From Malurus cyaneus samueli (lineage: Eukaryota; Chordata; Aves; Passeriformes; Maluridae), in NCBI GenBank assembly GCA_009741485.1, contig CM019219.1:28207250-28271249 (forward strand): a DNA stretch of 64,000 nt, read 5' to 3'. Shown here one piece after another: positions 14,401 to 29,400 of this stretch. The translations under genes and the position numbers were made by a program. Under the pieces are notes generated by a model, which made no database searches, was not told the origin of the DNA, and worked only from the letters and a program-made list of their open reading frames with translations. Each line of letters starts with the position of its first letter. Position 1 is the first letter of the stretch.

Positions 14401-17400
14401 GCATCTGTAGAACCCAGACGCAGTTTGCCTGCTGTTGTAGTTAATAGATCTCGTAAGGTTGAGCCCTGCTCGTTGTTCTGGGATGAAGGAGGGGAATTTT
14501 TACAGTTTGGAGACTCCAAATTATCCTGGTCCTTCTCTTCCTTTGGATGTTTTCCAGGACACTCTTTGTTCTCTAAAACAAAAATAATAATTACGCGTTT
14601 ACACAGTTGTATCACCATGCACACACAGGAACAGCACCAGAATCCTGCATTTCCTAGTGGTGCTAACAGACTGTGCAACACGAGCGCTTTATTCACTGGG
14701 AAACACAGCAGAGGATCAACTACAGCCTTCAAAACACACTCAGCCAGTGTGACCAAGCAAAGACCATCCTCAGCATCTCAGCCATGCAGCTGAGTGAGCA
14801 GCTGTCCCAGATGAGAGATGCTGAGCTGGACACACTTGCACAGCACACACGCATTCCACTGGGGCTCTTGTGGACAGGGATTCTGAGCCACCAGGGAAAG
14901 GCACTGCAGCTTCAAGGTTGGAATCGCAGAAAAAAGAACACTGTCTTTTCTTTCTGTGAACAAATGCTGTTTGTTTCTTGTTTTAATTCATTCAATTACA
15001 TATCAGTATGCCCCCAAAGTCACAGATACATGACATGACCATTTCAAACATATACCTTTCTTTTCTTCTCTGGCTTTTTGCTCTGCAAGATCAGCCAACC
15101 AATGCAGTGGGGACTGGGATTCTGGTGGTGTTAACTTGCTGTCTGTGCTTACATCACTCCTTGGACTTGTGTTACCATTTGCCTCGGACTTTTGAGGAGT
15201 ACTCTGCTGTAGAGACTCAGGCATGCACAGAGAAATTTTATTACTGTGGTTAAGGACATTCTGCAAAACCTGTAAAGAACAAATTTATTTTTAACTACAT
15301 AGCTTTGCTTTAATGTATTTCAAAGACATGGCTAACATTTAACCACCAAATATGCAAACTAAAATGCAACTGGTAATATTCAAATACAAAAATCCACCAG
15401 GATCAGAACACACCGACAAGGTGCAATATATACACACATTTTAGACTCACCTGAGACACACCATTCATTGCAGGGAGCTTGCCAGCTTGTGTGCTCTGCT
15501 TGGTGGTGCACTGACAATGGGATTTAATTTCAAATTTCTCTCTAATATTGTGCATAGCATCTAAAAGATCTGTCAAAACTAGAAGACAATTAAGAAGAAA
15601 ACCATCAGTAGCTGTCAATCACAGTGTGACCCTTTTTACAATAAACTCACTGTGCTGCTTTAAACTACGAAAAATGCTGAATTTAACACTCAAAACAACT
15701 CTAAAATGACTGCCCAGTTATCTTTAAGCTTGTGCAGGGAGATGTTCAATTAAATAATTGCACACTATTTTCCTGAATAATCTAACCTTCACTCTGCATT
15801 CCCATTGCAAGGCACACAGCAGGCAAGCCATTAATTATTTACTCCTCATTGTTCAATGGGTGTATCATTGCTTCGTTTAATAAAACCATCAGCTAAGACT
15901 GAAGTGAGATATGCCTTGACAAAAAAATTAGTATGTGACCATGTAAATGAAGGCTTGTTTGGCAATGAGTATGCACAGAAGAACAAAACTGAGGTTAAGG
16001 AGACAGTCTTCACTGTGCTGTTTCCAGATGAGCGGTTCACTTTCACAATTTAAAATTAAAACCAGTTTTTGTCTAGAACCTGTTCTGGGGAATGTCACAA
16101 TTTGAATTTCTTATGCAATCTACCCAACCTTGATTTCTACCTGAACTAACATGCAACAACCCATAAAATAAAGACTGGTTCTGTGTTTTCAGCTTAAAAT
16201 TATCTGGGAATTGACTTAGTACATTTAAGGGCACATTTCAGTTTTCTATTTTCTGGTCTGTATCAATGCTGCCAGAAATTTTAAGTAAAGGTGGGCTAAC
16301 AACTGCTATACCATACATAATGGCACTGCTTCAGATAACTTACTTGGCTGTAAACAGAATTCTGAACCAAGCTGGGCTTATGATTCCTGCTTAGCTTTTC
16401 AATTATCATGAGCACCTTCACTGCATTTCGCTCTATCAGATGTCCAATCAAAACCTTTTCTTTTTTGGGCGTGGGAGAGGCAACAGTGAAAAACAAACCC
16501 CAAAAATCCATTGCCTCAGTGGTACTATTTTAAAGTTTTCTTTTAACAGATAAGGTCAGATTTATTAAGTACATTCTGATTGTTTTATCCTGCTCTGGAA
16601 AGGTACAAATCCATCACAGAAAAGACCTTAAATTTCTTCATCGCCTGTCCCCAAAGCCCCTTTACACATTTTTCAGCACGCTCCTCTTGCCCTCATCATC
16701 ATCCATGCCCAATGCTAGTAACTGCTCAGAAGCACACACTTTCTTGCAATTATTTAGATTTAACTCAATTCCCACATTTTTAAAAGGAAAATTACAAGTT
16801 TCAAGAAACAACTCAGGCCCCTCTTCACAGAAAGACCTGGGAAAAAACATTTGCTTCTTCACATATGGTCTTACCAGAGCCTGGAATAATCTGTGTTGGC
16901 ATCAGGTGCTTGTGATCATGAGGCTGTCCCTTCACACACTTCATCCAGGCATACAGCTCCTTATCTGCAAAATAGGATTGCCCATGTTTTACTTCTCTCA
17001 CTGTGCACACAGGCAGAGCTAAGGTCTTTCACACTGGTTGTGTTAGAAGCATTGCTCTGCACATATTAAGTCCGCTGTCCAGGTACCCTGTGTGACAAGG
17101 ACTTGCATACAACAGGTACTTGTCACATTAAGGAAAAGAGAGTTGTAACAAAACTGAAATTGAAATTAGCTGCATCTCTATTACGGTCCTTGCCAATTAC
17201 CTCAAATTTCAATGTATATTCCCTTTATGACATTTAGTGAGCTGCCAACTGAACCTAGGCTGAAATCCTTTACAGCTGCCATTAAGGCCATGAGCCTCCC
17301 TTGATGAACCCTGTCATGGAGACGTGACACCATTAAGCTGTGATTGTATGGTTCATCTAATTTGACACAATCCATGCTCCAACTGAAATCATCTGTTTTT

Positions 17401-20400
17401 AACCAGTGATGGCCAAACAAGCCAAAAAGATGAATCTGTAATCAAATCATCTCTTTGATTCAGCCTACCATGCAGCTCCACCAATGCTACTGGTGACACA
17501 AAGGAGAGAGAAGCTGCATCACAGATTTGTGACTGTATGTACTGGCTGAAAATCATTTGTACCAACAGAGAGGGCCTTACTGGTAAGAGAGAGAGGTTAA
17601 ACTGCCTATGAAGAGGTTTAACTTGCTATAAACTTTCTATAAAGGTTAAGGAAAACTGTCCTGATGTATACAGTGTAAAAAAAGCACAAGAATAGTAAGA
17701 GCAAAAACTGTCTGGCCAAACAACTAGTCACCAACTTGCTACGTGACTTTGGGGTAGAAAAAAAGCAATCTCTCTCTCAATCCCCAGTCTTGTGTACTAT
17801 CTACTCAACTATTAATTTTAAGACATTTTTCCAAGCCTTTTACCAGTTTGCTCAGCTCTAGCAATTTAAACTAAGGAACACACCAAAACAAGCATTTAAC
17901 ACGTTTAAAGCATTTTTCTTTTACACTGCAGTAAGTACACAATGTACCCAATGTTCCTTCAGAAAAATGTTCTATTTGTAAGCTATTTTGTAGTTTTTGT
18001 AGCTCCTGAAACATCTAAACCAGTAGCCAACTGGTCAGAAACATACACAAATCAAGATAACAAAACACCATGTATCCACTCAATCTATTTGCTCATTGAA
18101 ATGTCTTAACATGGCATTCCACTTGATGGTGCCATGAACTGAAGGTAACAATGGTTGCACATTCATTCATTCATCATGCAGTAAAGTAATAAGAGAAGTC
18201 ATTGATAAGTATCTGAATCTGGAATATTCAAACCTCCTAACAGTCCTGCTAGGCAGGGAAAAACCAGGGGATTCTCTGTTACGTTCAGCAACTATAAAAA
18301 CAACTACCAGCTCTAGGAAAAATGGTGTAATATAAAGTGCTGTTATACAGAGATGGGTGGGTGGATCTGAACGTTTTTTAAGAGTGCCAAAGAAGCAAAA
18401 CAGTTCACATGAATCCTACAGCAACATTAGAAATTAAGCTGCAGTAAGGGAAGCTATCGTACTTCTGCTTTTGCATGTAACATTGCAATCTACAGAAAGG
18501 AGAAAGTACTCTCTGTCAGAAAACTGAAGGAAGCCTCCTTCTTTATACTGCTTTTTCAAACTTCTAGGACATTTTAGTAAAACTTTCCTGGCTGGTTAAC
18601 ACACACTATAAAAAGCCTCTGACTGTGTTCCCACCAGGGTAAATAACGCTGGGCTTCTATCCCCAGCCACGTCAGACGGATGCGCTCACACATGCGCACA
18701 CAGCCTTCAGCCAGGGAAGAGCTGCCCAAGCAGCCTCCAGCACTAAAGCATTAACAACTGCTCTCAGTGCTGGAAAACACCATCATTAGCTCCCCGAAAA
18801 CTTCAGTGGAGCAGGCTTACCACTGCAAGCCAGGGACAAAGTGGATGAGACTCTGGCAAAGCTTTGCCACCTAACAGTTAAACTTCATTTTACTAACGTT
18901 TCACATCTGCGACATTACGCTGCTATGACAAACATGGAACTGCTTTTCAAAACAGCATTATCCTTCAATCAGTTCCTGGCACAGCCTCTGACCGCAGAAC
19001 TGTGCCAGGGCACAATGCCTGCCTCCTTGGGAAGGCAGGCATTCCACCAAGCGGTCTGGGCACCAGTGTCACAGCTCAGGGCTCAAAGCCCAAATCAATC
19101 TTCCAAGCAATTCCTCCTTTAAACTGCACCCCAGCTGGGACACACAGAAATCAGAGGTTTGCAAGGAAATCCTGTTACACTTCTCTAGAAAATGAACCAG
19201 ACATTTCCATTAAAGCACAGGATAAACCACATATATGTGTAGGTTGACGGATTGTGCAACTTCCATTAACATTCGTTTTAAATAATACCTGAAGTATTTT
19301 TCTCCATCTCTTTCTTTTTTACAATAAAACTATAAAATAGGACATTCAGTCAGTATGACAAGCCAATTCTGAAGGGAGGACTCCAGAAAGCATTCAAATC
19401 AAGGCAAGTCTTAACAGCAATGAGTTACCATAAAGAGGGAGGTGTGACTGAGCAGTCTCACATCTAAAGAACACGATTTAACCTCGAGGGGCAAGGCACA
19501 AGCAATCCACAACAATCCACACAAGAAGACTGAAAAGCGGACAAAGAACTAAACAGCAGTTGCTTTCTGAATGACTGCTTCTACATCTACTCACAAAAAA
19601 GGAGGTGAAAAAGATCTAAGAGAAACCAACACACAAGCAGTAATGTAACACTTTACAGAAGGACAGTTATAGTGGATCAGCAGCTCTGCAACAAATGAGA
19701 ATAAACAGCCTATACAATACTCTGGTTCATAAAAAACTGACCTCTAGAACTTTTCCTTTCCTTTGCTTTGTAACAATCTAGGCAGACCACAAATCCACAT
19801 TTTTGGCAGACCCAGTGAATGTTAAATAATGTGGCTTCACATGCATCACACATCTCACGGACTCCTCTCACTGCTCTCTTCCATGCAATTTTGGCTGAAA
19901 TACAAAATAAGCAGAATAAAAGGACTGAAATTTAAATGCAAAGCACAGAATGAATAGTCTTTACAGATGAAGCATTCATAAGTTTCCCCTCAGACACAAC
20001 TGTGTTTCAGGGGAGGAAAGAGATCCTTCATGAACAGGCCATCAACATCTACCCCCTTAGTTGCATTATACAGCATCCCCTTCAATGCTTCTATCAACAC
20101 ATTATAAAGAAATAAAGCATTCAGAAAACAGACTCAAGTCATACAAAAGAATACTGCTGCAAGTACAAAGAACTTTTTTAACATATACTTTAACCCCCTG
20201 CACTCAAGAGAGTTCAGTTTTTTCACCTGACTGCCCATGGGACATCTGTGATTTCAAGGGCAGCCAAACCAGTGAGCTGGACAGTTGAAGCTGGCAGGAG
20301 GGGAGGGAGGTGCCTGCTCAGGAGAGCTGGCCTGGAAGGTGTTTTCTGCCCCACTTCCTCCTCACAGTGCCTGGAATGAGAAGGGCCACCAGCCCGTGCC

Positions 20401-23400
20401 CATCTGCCATGGGCCAGAAGGACGGCCGTGGCTTTGGTGGGGAGGAGGTGCCAGTGTCAGCACATGCTCTGCGGGGCCCACGCTGCTGCGCTCCTCTCCT
20501 TTGTTTTGGGAAGGATTCACATGAGAAACACACCATTTGCTGGCAGCAGTCGGTACCTGGCTCGCTGCAGGCCTTGGCTGGGAGCTGGCTGCTCTGGCCC
20601 CAGAGCTGGAGGCCAAGCTGTGAGTGGAGGCTGCTCCAATCCCAACAGCAGCCTGGCCCTGGCCCCGGCCCGCACAGCCACCCACACAGGGAGGGGACTG
20701 TGCTGGCCACTGAGGGAGGAACCCTGCCAGCATGTCCTGTCCTCTCCCAACATACAGCCCAGCAAAATCCAACAGCCAGCAGAAGAGAGATACACAAAAG
20801 GAAGCAATGGTCCCCCCAAAAAAACTGCACAACACTGGAGAGCTTCAAGGGTTCCTTACCGTCTTTTTTCACCCAGGACATGGCTGTTTTCTCAGATGTT
20901 ACCAACTGACAAAATTTATCCCCTATGATATCTAGAATGTACTTAGAAGTTTCTAGGTCCAGTTCATCATCTTCATAGTTTTCATGTGTCCATAAACTCA
21001 GTGCTTCATCATCATATTGATCAGGAGAGGAGAAGCCATCTATCCTAACCACTCCATTCTTACTAAAAGATAACCTAAAAATGAGAGCAGACAGTTCAAC
21101 TGCATATATCATTACACTGTGACTTCCAGTTTACTTGCTACTTCACCTTGCTGCTTACATCTTACAACATAAAAGCTTTCACATTTATGATCCTATGGTA
21201 TTTTTTAATTCTAAAATAAATCCTACTGATGAAAATAGTTTCAAAATAACCAACAGGAAAGCATAAAAACTAAAACTAACCTTCTAAAAACTTTTTTGCA
21301 TTCCATTCACTCACCATCCTCTCCCTCTAGCATTTATTACTCCTTTAAAACTGCAGACAGAAAAATTGTTTTTTTCTTTTTATTTTGGTCGAAGTTTGGT
21401 TCCATCTATTCCTCACTGAGTTTTCAGAATGTCTGTGATAGCAGTCACTCAGTCTGACTCATATTTTATAGATTTTTGTATCTTACTGCTCTCATACTGA
21501 GAATACATGAGTTCAAGCACTACATTTAAATTTTTCTAGGCATAACAAATCACTAATAGAAGAAAATGTTTTTATATCCCCTAATAGAAGAAAATGTTTT
21601 TGTATCCACTAAGCTCTGACCTTTAAAAAGCTTTCCTGTTAGCCTACCCAGTACCATTCCACTAACCCCAGCTATAACTAGCCTATTTTAAAGCAGTAAC
21701 AAATAATTACTCCATCTTGCACAAAACAGGATAAGTTATTATACAGATGTGACTGCAGCAATTAAGGAATTTACACCAGCAAAACACACCTGAATGAGAA
21801 GTACCAAAAATGACAATTAGATATGTATTCAAATGAACAAGATGAAATTATCAACTTTCAGCTACAACTTGCAACAAAAGTGTAAACTTCTTTTGCAATT
21901 CAAGCCCTACTACCTGAACACAATGAAAATAATTAAACTGCTGTAAAATTTACCACAATATAATCAAAACATTGAAGTTTTTTAATTCCACATTCGTTTT
22001 TTTTTAAATGCTGGCAAACCCTTATGTTCTCTCCTTTATAGAGGGGGGGGAAACCACCAAAATTCCAGCTTTACCACATTAGGAAGCAAATATTCTTACA
22101 TAGGGGGTATTCAGAATCAAACCTTGAAATAATTTTCTACAGGTCTACCAAGTCTGGTAACTGAAGATTCATTATAGAAAATTCAACCAAATTTAGGGAA
22201 GTTTCTTGTCCAAAACATGTTGGGATTGACAGCACAGTCCATACACAAACTAAGCCTGTTCTACCCTTTCTCAGCACTTCCTGCACCACATGCACTACAC
22301 TGTATCCTGGGAAAGCTTGTTCCTTCTGAGTTTTCCTGATGGGCCATTTATCATGAAAAAGGAGGTCTCGTATCTCATCTCTGTCCTCAGAAAACTCCCA
22401 GAAAACCCTGAGCAACATTCCCACCATATACTGGCATAATAACCATTACAAGAAGGGCAACTCTGTGGTTGTACAACTTGTCCAGAAAAACTAAAGCTTG
22501 CCTTTTGAAAATCCCACTTCAAATATCAGACACCTGGGTAATGGTGATTTCTGTATTTTCTGCTTGCCTAAGGTACACTAGACAGATGTTGTGATGCCTT
22601 TGCTATAAAGCTTTAAACAGCAATGAAGTCAATCCACAAAAGAAATACAAATGTAAATACTGTTAAATTAGATGCTGTCTTTTATCGGGCAGACTGACTG
22701 AGCCAGAAAAAATCAGACATGCTTTTAAGTATGCCAGTCTTTTGTCAGTATTATTTTTAAAAGTTGAAGCACCACATTATCAGGAAACCAGTCATACTTA
22801 CCGCCGAAAGTAGTAAAATCTACAAAATACTGGTGAGTGAGTTGGTTCTTCTCCTTTCTTACTTCTTATTAATCTACACTCTCTGCATTTTTGCAAATTT
22901 GGTCCTATTTCAGAACAAGAATCATCCTGCAAAAAGGACTCTCCTGTTTGCTTCAGCTTCTTTACTTTGCGCCAATCTTTTAACACTGAGCGAGGTATAC
23001 CAGCTGCAAAAGGAAGGAAGTTTTCAGATGAGGTACTGGCACTGCTTACTCTCAGATCACAGTCAACATCAGTCAGTGTTCAACATTTTTTCAGGTACAT
23101 TCATTACCTGCGTAACATATTTAGTTTTTATTTTTACTTGCCTGACTCTCAGTTGAAAAAGCAAAGGTGCCAACTAACTTAAACAGGCAGGAGCACAGTT
23201 AAGTACCTGCTGAGATCCCAAGACACTGAGTTTTCCATTATATTAGGTGTATAATTCACCAGATATTCTACTAAAAGCATCTTCAGAATCTCATTCTGAC
23301 AAAACAAGCAAAGAAATATAATAGTGCAAGGAAGTTAAGTCTGAACTGTGTTTCAAGTGAAGGTGCGGGCAAAAAAGGCCAGAGTTTAATGAATAAAGGC

Positions 23401-26400
23401 AGAGCTTAAAAAATACAACCCAAAACCCAAACTCCAGCTCTTTGAAAACTTTTTTTTTTTGGAAGGTAACAGACAGAATAGCAGCTATAGTCACAGAATC
23501 CATTTACACTCTGGTCTGGTTTCTTGGCTTTGCAAGGCCAAGAAATAGAAATCTATTTTCAATACTGAAGTCAGCCGATCTGACACCAAGTAATATGAGG
23601 AGCAAGTCTATTGAGTAATAAGCGCAATTTTCACATACACGTTTTGAAACTGAACCCTGTTGTTATTTAACCAAGCTTTCATTTTAACAAGCCTTAAAAG
23701 TGGCACCACTCTTATCTGCAGACAGAGAGAAATATCTGTCATTTCATCTACCACTACCTCTTGAAAGTTCACGTCCTGTAAACAGGGATCTGATGTACAA
23801 AGATAAAGGGGTCAGGGTGCTAACTCTGGACTTGGTACCTGGGTGCAGATTGGTATTTTGCCAGAGATGACATGCACAAACTTTCCAAATGGCAGACTGC
23901 CTATGCCTCAGTTCATGGCCTAGAAACCACACTCCACGCTCACCCAGAGCATGAAAGTAACTGGGTTCAAAACCTGGAGAGTAGAAGTGGCCCAAGTACA
24001 GGTTCACTAACCCAAAACAATGTTCTCTGCCCTGGAAGCAGAGGTTCTGGGCATCATATGGGAGCTGCTAGAGTTCAAGCTCTGTGGGTAGGCACTTAGA
24101 CACCCCCAGCTCTTGCAGGGCTGTGAAATGCCTTACTTTGCAGGAGGGAGCCTCACAGCCTGGAGCTCTTGAGTGCTCTGGCTAGCACATGAGCTCCCAG
24201 GCTTTCCAAAACGGCATCAGGACAAAGCACTCTTCAACCCTGGCAGTATCCACATACCACCCATGCTGTAAAAGCACCACTGTGCCCCAGATCCTGAAGC
24301 ACAGGTAGTTATCTCCAGCCACCTACAGAGAACCCGGGCAGCTGTTCCAAGGGAACATCCTCTTTCCTGAAAGCTCCTCAAGATTAACTCTGGTTTTGTG
24401 TACACCTTTGAGGAAAGATCTTTATAAAAAAAAATCTCTGACCAGCCCTCTTTGCAGAAATTTTAACTACCACAAAAAAATCTTTTGCAATGATACAAGG
24501 GCCCTGAAGGTGTAACATGCTAAATGTATGCGTTTACAATTTAATAAGTGAAGCTGAAAAAGATTTTACAGGCATGTTTGCCTTGATCTTCCCTTTACTC
24601 GGGGGCAGAAAGAAAAACTAATACTATTACCACTAGACCAAATATCCAGAATACCTCAGCACCCAGTCCAATTCAGGGATCAAGTATTCTCAGATACCAG
24701 AAGAGTACCTTCATAAACCAGACAGTGAGAAGCCACAGAATGTAATTAGAGGCAGCATTGCTCATTTTCTTGCTACCTGTGCTTAAAAATTCTTAAAAGA
24801 AGTAATTTAATGGTAGACTCTCTCATACTTAACCAGACCAAAGACAAAAGAAGAATTCTTGGAGAAGAATAAATTGGGATAAAAAATAAGGCAAGCTTTT
24901 AAATAAAATCCCTTATGTTAGCAGACCAGTTTCTCTTTTCTGATTAACCTAGTTACAATCTCTGACATGTTACAGTATTCCATTTAAATTAAAGTTTGTA
25001 TTTCCCTGAATTTTTTTATTCCTTAAACAAGAAGTATGTTAACACCATGTACTACACATGCTAGTTAGGAGTGTGAAATGATTCTCCCTTAAACCTTTCA
25101 TTAAATTAACCAAATCATAACAGAGTGGCATCAGGCTCTCAAGGAACTGCCTCTGGCTTTCTGATCAAAGGATAAATTAGAGTTCAGCAACAGACAATCT
25201 TTCCCTCCAGCAGTGCTCTAAAAATAAACACATTAGATCTTAAAATAAAAAAAAACCCAACATACATATATATAGCTCAACACAAGTGGCACCACTATAT
25301 GTACCAGCCTGCTCAATTCTGATGGACAGCAAAAACCAGTTTGTTTAGTGCTTATTTTTAGGCCAAGAACCAGTTTGTTAACACAGATATAAAAAATGCT
25401 CTGTATTTCTTACACCAAGATATTTCAAATGGCCTCAAGACAGAAAAATCTGGACCTCCTCATTTACACAGGCATGCTTTCTAGCTCTTTTCCCAGCTAT
25501 CGTGCATGACAAACCCGCCAGGATTAACAGTGCTGGACTTCACACTCGTCTGTGTCTTCCAAATCAGATTAATATACTCACTGCTGTTACTGCCGCTCTG
25601 TAACTTCAGCTTGCTTTTTTCTTTGGCGCTCCTGCTAAGAACACCATTTGGTTTCACTTCTTCCTCTGTATCACCCTTTTTTTTCTGCAAATCATTTTGT
25701 TTCTTTTTGTAAGTTGGCTTGGGCTGCCGTTTAGTCCTTTGCTCTGACTTGCTCTCGCTTTCATCAGAGTCGCCGCTTTCAGAGCCAGACTCGTAAGTTC
25801 GTTTTCCTTTTCTCCTTGGATGCTTATCTTCCTTCACAAACTTATCTGCCAAGACTTTGCTATCTATGTTATTTTGCAAATCATTTGATGTAGAAGCTAT
25901 TAAATTGACAGTACACGGCTTAATAATTTCTGAAACACTGTTCCCTGAATTCTCTTTTTTATTAGTGTTTTTATCTTCCTCCGAATGCCTCGTTAGCCAA
26001 GCCTTTTTCAGTTTAGTGTGGTAGTTTGGCTGACTCGTCTGGGAAGTTTGCCCGCTGCCTACAGAGTTGGCTTTGTTTATTGTATTACAGACGATAGCAG
26101 TGTCTAGGGAGAGAGAGGTTGAAAATGTCTGATTTTTCACAGAGCTGGACTCGGTCTCACTGGTGTTACTACTTTTAAACTGAGCCGCAGCCAACGCTGC
26201 CTTGTGCTTTTTCAAATGGACAAAGTCAGTAGAGGTGGAGAAGCCCGAGCTGGGCTGAGCAGCGCTGCCAGCAGCGGATGTAACCGGAGCTGGAGCGCTG
26301 ACCTTGCACTCCTGGGGCTGCACTGTCGCCTGGCCGGCCGCTCTCGGGGCCGGGCACTCCTGGGGCGCGCAGGACACCGCACTCGACAGCGAGTATGTCA

Positions 26401-29400
26401 CTTCAGAGCTACCCCGGCTCGACACGCTGGTGGTCGTTGCTGCCGATGTGGTGACATCCGTTTTGGTGCTGCAGATGATAGCTGTGGTAGGGGTGACAGC
26501 ACAAGGAATGCTGCCTTGCGAGACAGCTGGAAATTTCTTTTCATACTGTGTACGAGCACTGTCTGAGTTCATATTTGGCAGAATGATTCTTCCAGTCTCC
26601 CTGGCTTCCGCTGTTTTCAGGCAATCTGCTGGATTTGTCACAGCTGAAGATCTCTCACTAACTCGATCTTTGGAAGCAGACTGCATTACTGGTACGCTCT
26701 CGTATTTTGTACTAGAAGGAGGACGCACGATAACAGATGCTGTAGCGGACTGAGTCTTTCCACTCATTCTTTCACTGTGCCAATCCACTTTCTCATTATT
26801 TGGGGCATTATTAGACTTCCATACTTCTGATAAATTCTGTTCCGAAGCACCCTTGTAAACAGTTTGAGCTTCTTTGGGCTCAGGTACTAAAGTTGGTGGT
26901 TTCTGCAACTCCTGTATTTTGCCACCACCAGCATTAACGGGTTGAACAGGGGTTAGAGTTGGAGGTGAAAGGCTGCTGTAGCTGCTCTCCTTCTTCTCCA
27001 GGGTCTGGTGCACAGGAGGGTGAAACACAGGGGCCCTATGCAAAGCAGGCATACTCCGGAGTGTATTTGAAGATGAGACTGACAACTGAGTAGGGCTCCT
27101 GCTGTCACTTCTGAAAGAATTTACAGAGTGAGACTGCACTGACTGTGAAAGCTGCTCGGGTATCTTGCCTGTAGAGCCTTCGCCTTCTGGTTGGTGCTTA
27201 ATTAAAGGTGGAGGTTTTGAAAGCGAAGAAATGTAGGAGGGGAGAGCCTGGGGACTAGCTGCTGTTGAAGGACAATTAGCTTGCTTATCAACATATGCAC
27301 CTGAAGCTTCCTTTGATGGGTAGGATCTTGGTGGCTCATTTACTACACTGTTAGACAAGGTAGTGAAATAGTTACTCTGTGGCAAGCTCTGTGGAACCGA
27401 ATGTTTCATTTTATACAGTTCTGTCACAGAGCGTTCGGCATCTTTGTCATATTTTACTGAATGGCTTTTGGGACTTGAAGATATGGATGTTACCCTGGAG
27501 TAGTTCTCTCTCTCTCCCTCCAGTGCCTTCATTTTAGCTGTAAAAGGAGCAACTTCAATACTTTCTTGGAGTATCCGTCTGTGTTCTTCTTTGTATTTGC
27601 TCAGTCGTTCCCCAGTCTCCTGTGGTGGCCTTGGCAGCTGGTTCAACATTGGATCTGCATAATGTCTGTGCATGTGGCTCTCCTTCGCTGCCTGTGCTCT
27701 GCTCGGCTCCAGCTCACTCTTCACCGGTGCAGTGGTAACAGAACGCAAAGGTTCAACAAACGCTTTCCTCTCCAGTTCTCTGAAAAAGGTTAAGCAAACA
27801 CAGGTTAGTCTGAATGTAGTACAATGTGCTAGACGGAAGACCTTTCTTCCCATGCCCTCAACAAAGTTATCCATTAACACAAAATAAACTTTCCTCTATA
27901 TTAAGTACAATTTTCAGAAGTCTTCAAATGACTCATGAACTCAAGTACCATTCCAAGCAAACAGGCAATACACTGACAAGCTTCTCTACCACAGGCACTC
28001 AGGTCTACAAATAAACTAAAAGGAAGCTAAAAGGCACCATCACTTGCTGAAATGTACCCTCTCACATGGAGTTCAACAGCAAACTTACTCTTTGCGATGC
28101 TCTACGATACTTTTGGACAAGGGTGGGCTGGAATGCGTGGTCAGTTTGAGAGGCCGAAGGGGATCTGCGCTGGATGGTCGCACAGGAATGTGACTCAGCA
28201 AACCAAGGCTGTCAGCTGAGGTGACTGGGCTGGGCTGGTGTAACCAGGGGCTGGGAGTATTCTGTTGACACCAACAAAATGAAAAATAAAATCAGATTTC
28301 AAAATAATCATTAGACCAGTAGGGCCACTCTACCAAGTCCTAGCAATGATCAAAATGCTGTATTTAGGTTTCAAATCATAAAATGTTAAATTTTCTTTAC
28401 TTTTCTAAGTCACTTTTTTGATCAACTGAAACACATGATCGTACTTCGGACTTCCAGCATACATTTGCACATTTCAGAAGCATTCCTAGAACCATTTAAT
28501 TTTCAAGTTCTCAGGATGAGCAGTTAATTCTAGAACAGCAACTCAAGCTCATCAAAATTAATAAACCAAGGACAACATTTAAATTCAATTCATAGTAAAA
28601 AAGACCATCACCTCTTCAAAGAATGGCCAGAAGTATTCCTTTAAAAATACAAATATGGTCTGCTACTTCTGGAAACTATTTTATCTCCAACTTAATAACA
28701 AATCTCAATAAAAGGGATATAAGTATCTCTTTCCTGGATTGTTCCTCTCCTCCCCAACCAAATGATTAAGTAGGATAATCCTAATTAAGCTGCTTTATTT
28801 CACCAGGCATTTGGCATCATCATCATCATCACACTGTTAAAACCATAAATGTACACACCTGCCATACTGTGCAGCATGGCAATCACACAGTACACCCAAT
28901 TTTCTGCTGTGTGCCTGAACACTCCTAAAATGGGCTTCCTCATTTTGACACACTGGTAAGTCTTCATTTATGAAACTACTTTTAGATCTACTACTTTGTT
29001 AAGTTTCTGCTTTCATATCTTCTCTGAAACTTGTTTTTCTGCAGAAAAGACCAAGAGCAGCTCTCTCTCTCTCTCTCCTCTGCTTAACAGACTTGCTTAT
29101 GAGAAGTGCACACAGTGGAGTGGAAAAGCAGCACATCCTGTTCAAGTGGGTCTCAAAAGCTGGGGAAAAGCTAAGAAGGGACTGGGGACAAGAGTGAGTG
29201 TTCATGTGCACCCCAAAGTCTCACGGGGCTGGTCCATCCTCACGTTCTCTACAATCCTCACCAGTCCATCCCCATCCTTCTCCCCAGACCTGGCAACTCC
29301 CAGTTGGGAACTGCTGTAGAAGAAGGGGAGCCAAGAGCTCTCATGACACTAGCACACAGCACAGAATAGATCTGCAGGTGCTACAGCTTTGAAGTCCTGA

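Noticed and set aside
20310..20909. 199-codon plus-strand frame
   Set aside because: Lies over intron and exon antisense in a GC-rich patch, with no domain and no splice or promoter context. The patch itself is listed as a finding.
23950..24000. GGGTTCAAAACC, resembling a tRNA B box
   Set aside because: No A box at the right distance and no cloverleaf could be drawn around it.
26204..26753. Plus-strand open frames of 120 and 149 codons
   Set aside because: They are antisense to the giant JMJD1C exon (25582-27779), whose protein is clearly conserved; openness on the other strand is a by-product of its codon composition.
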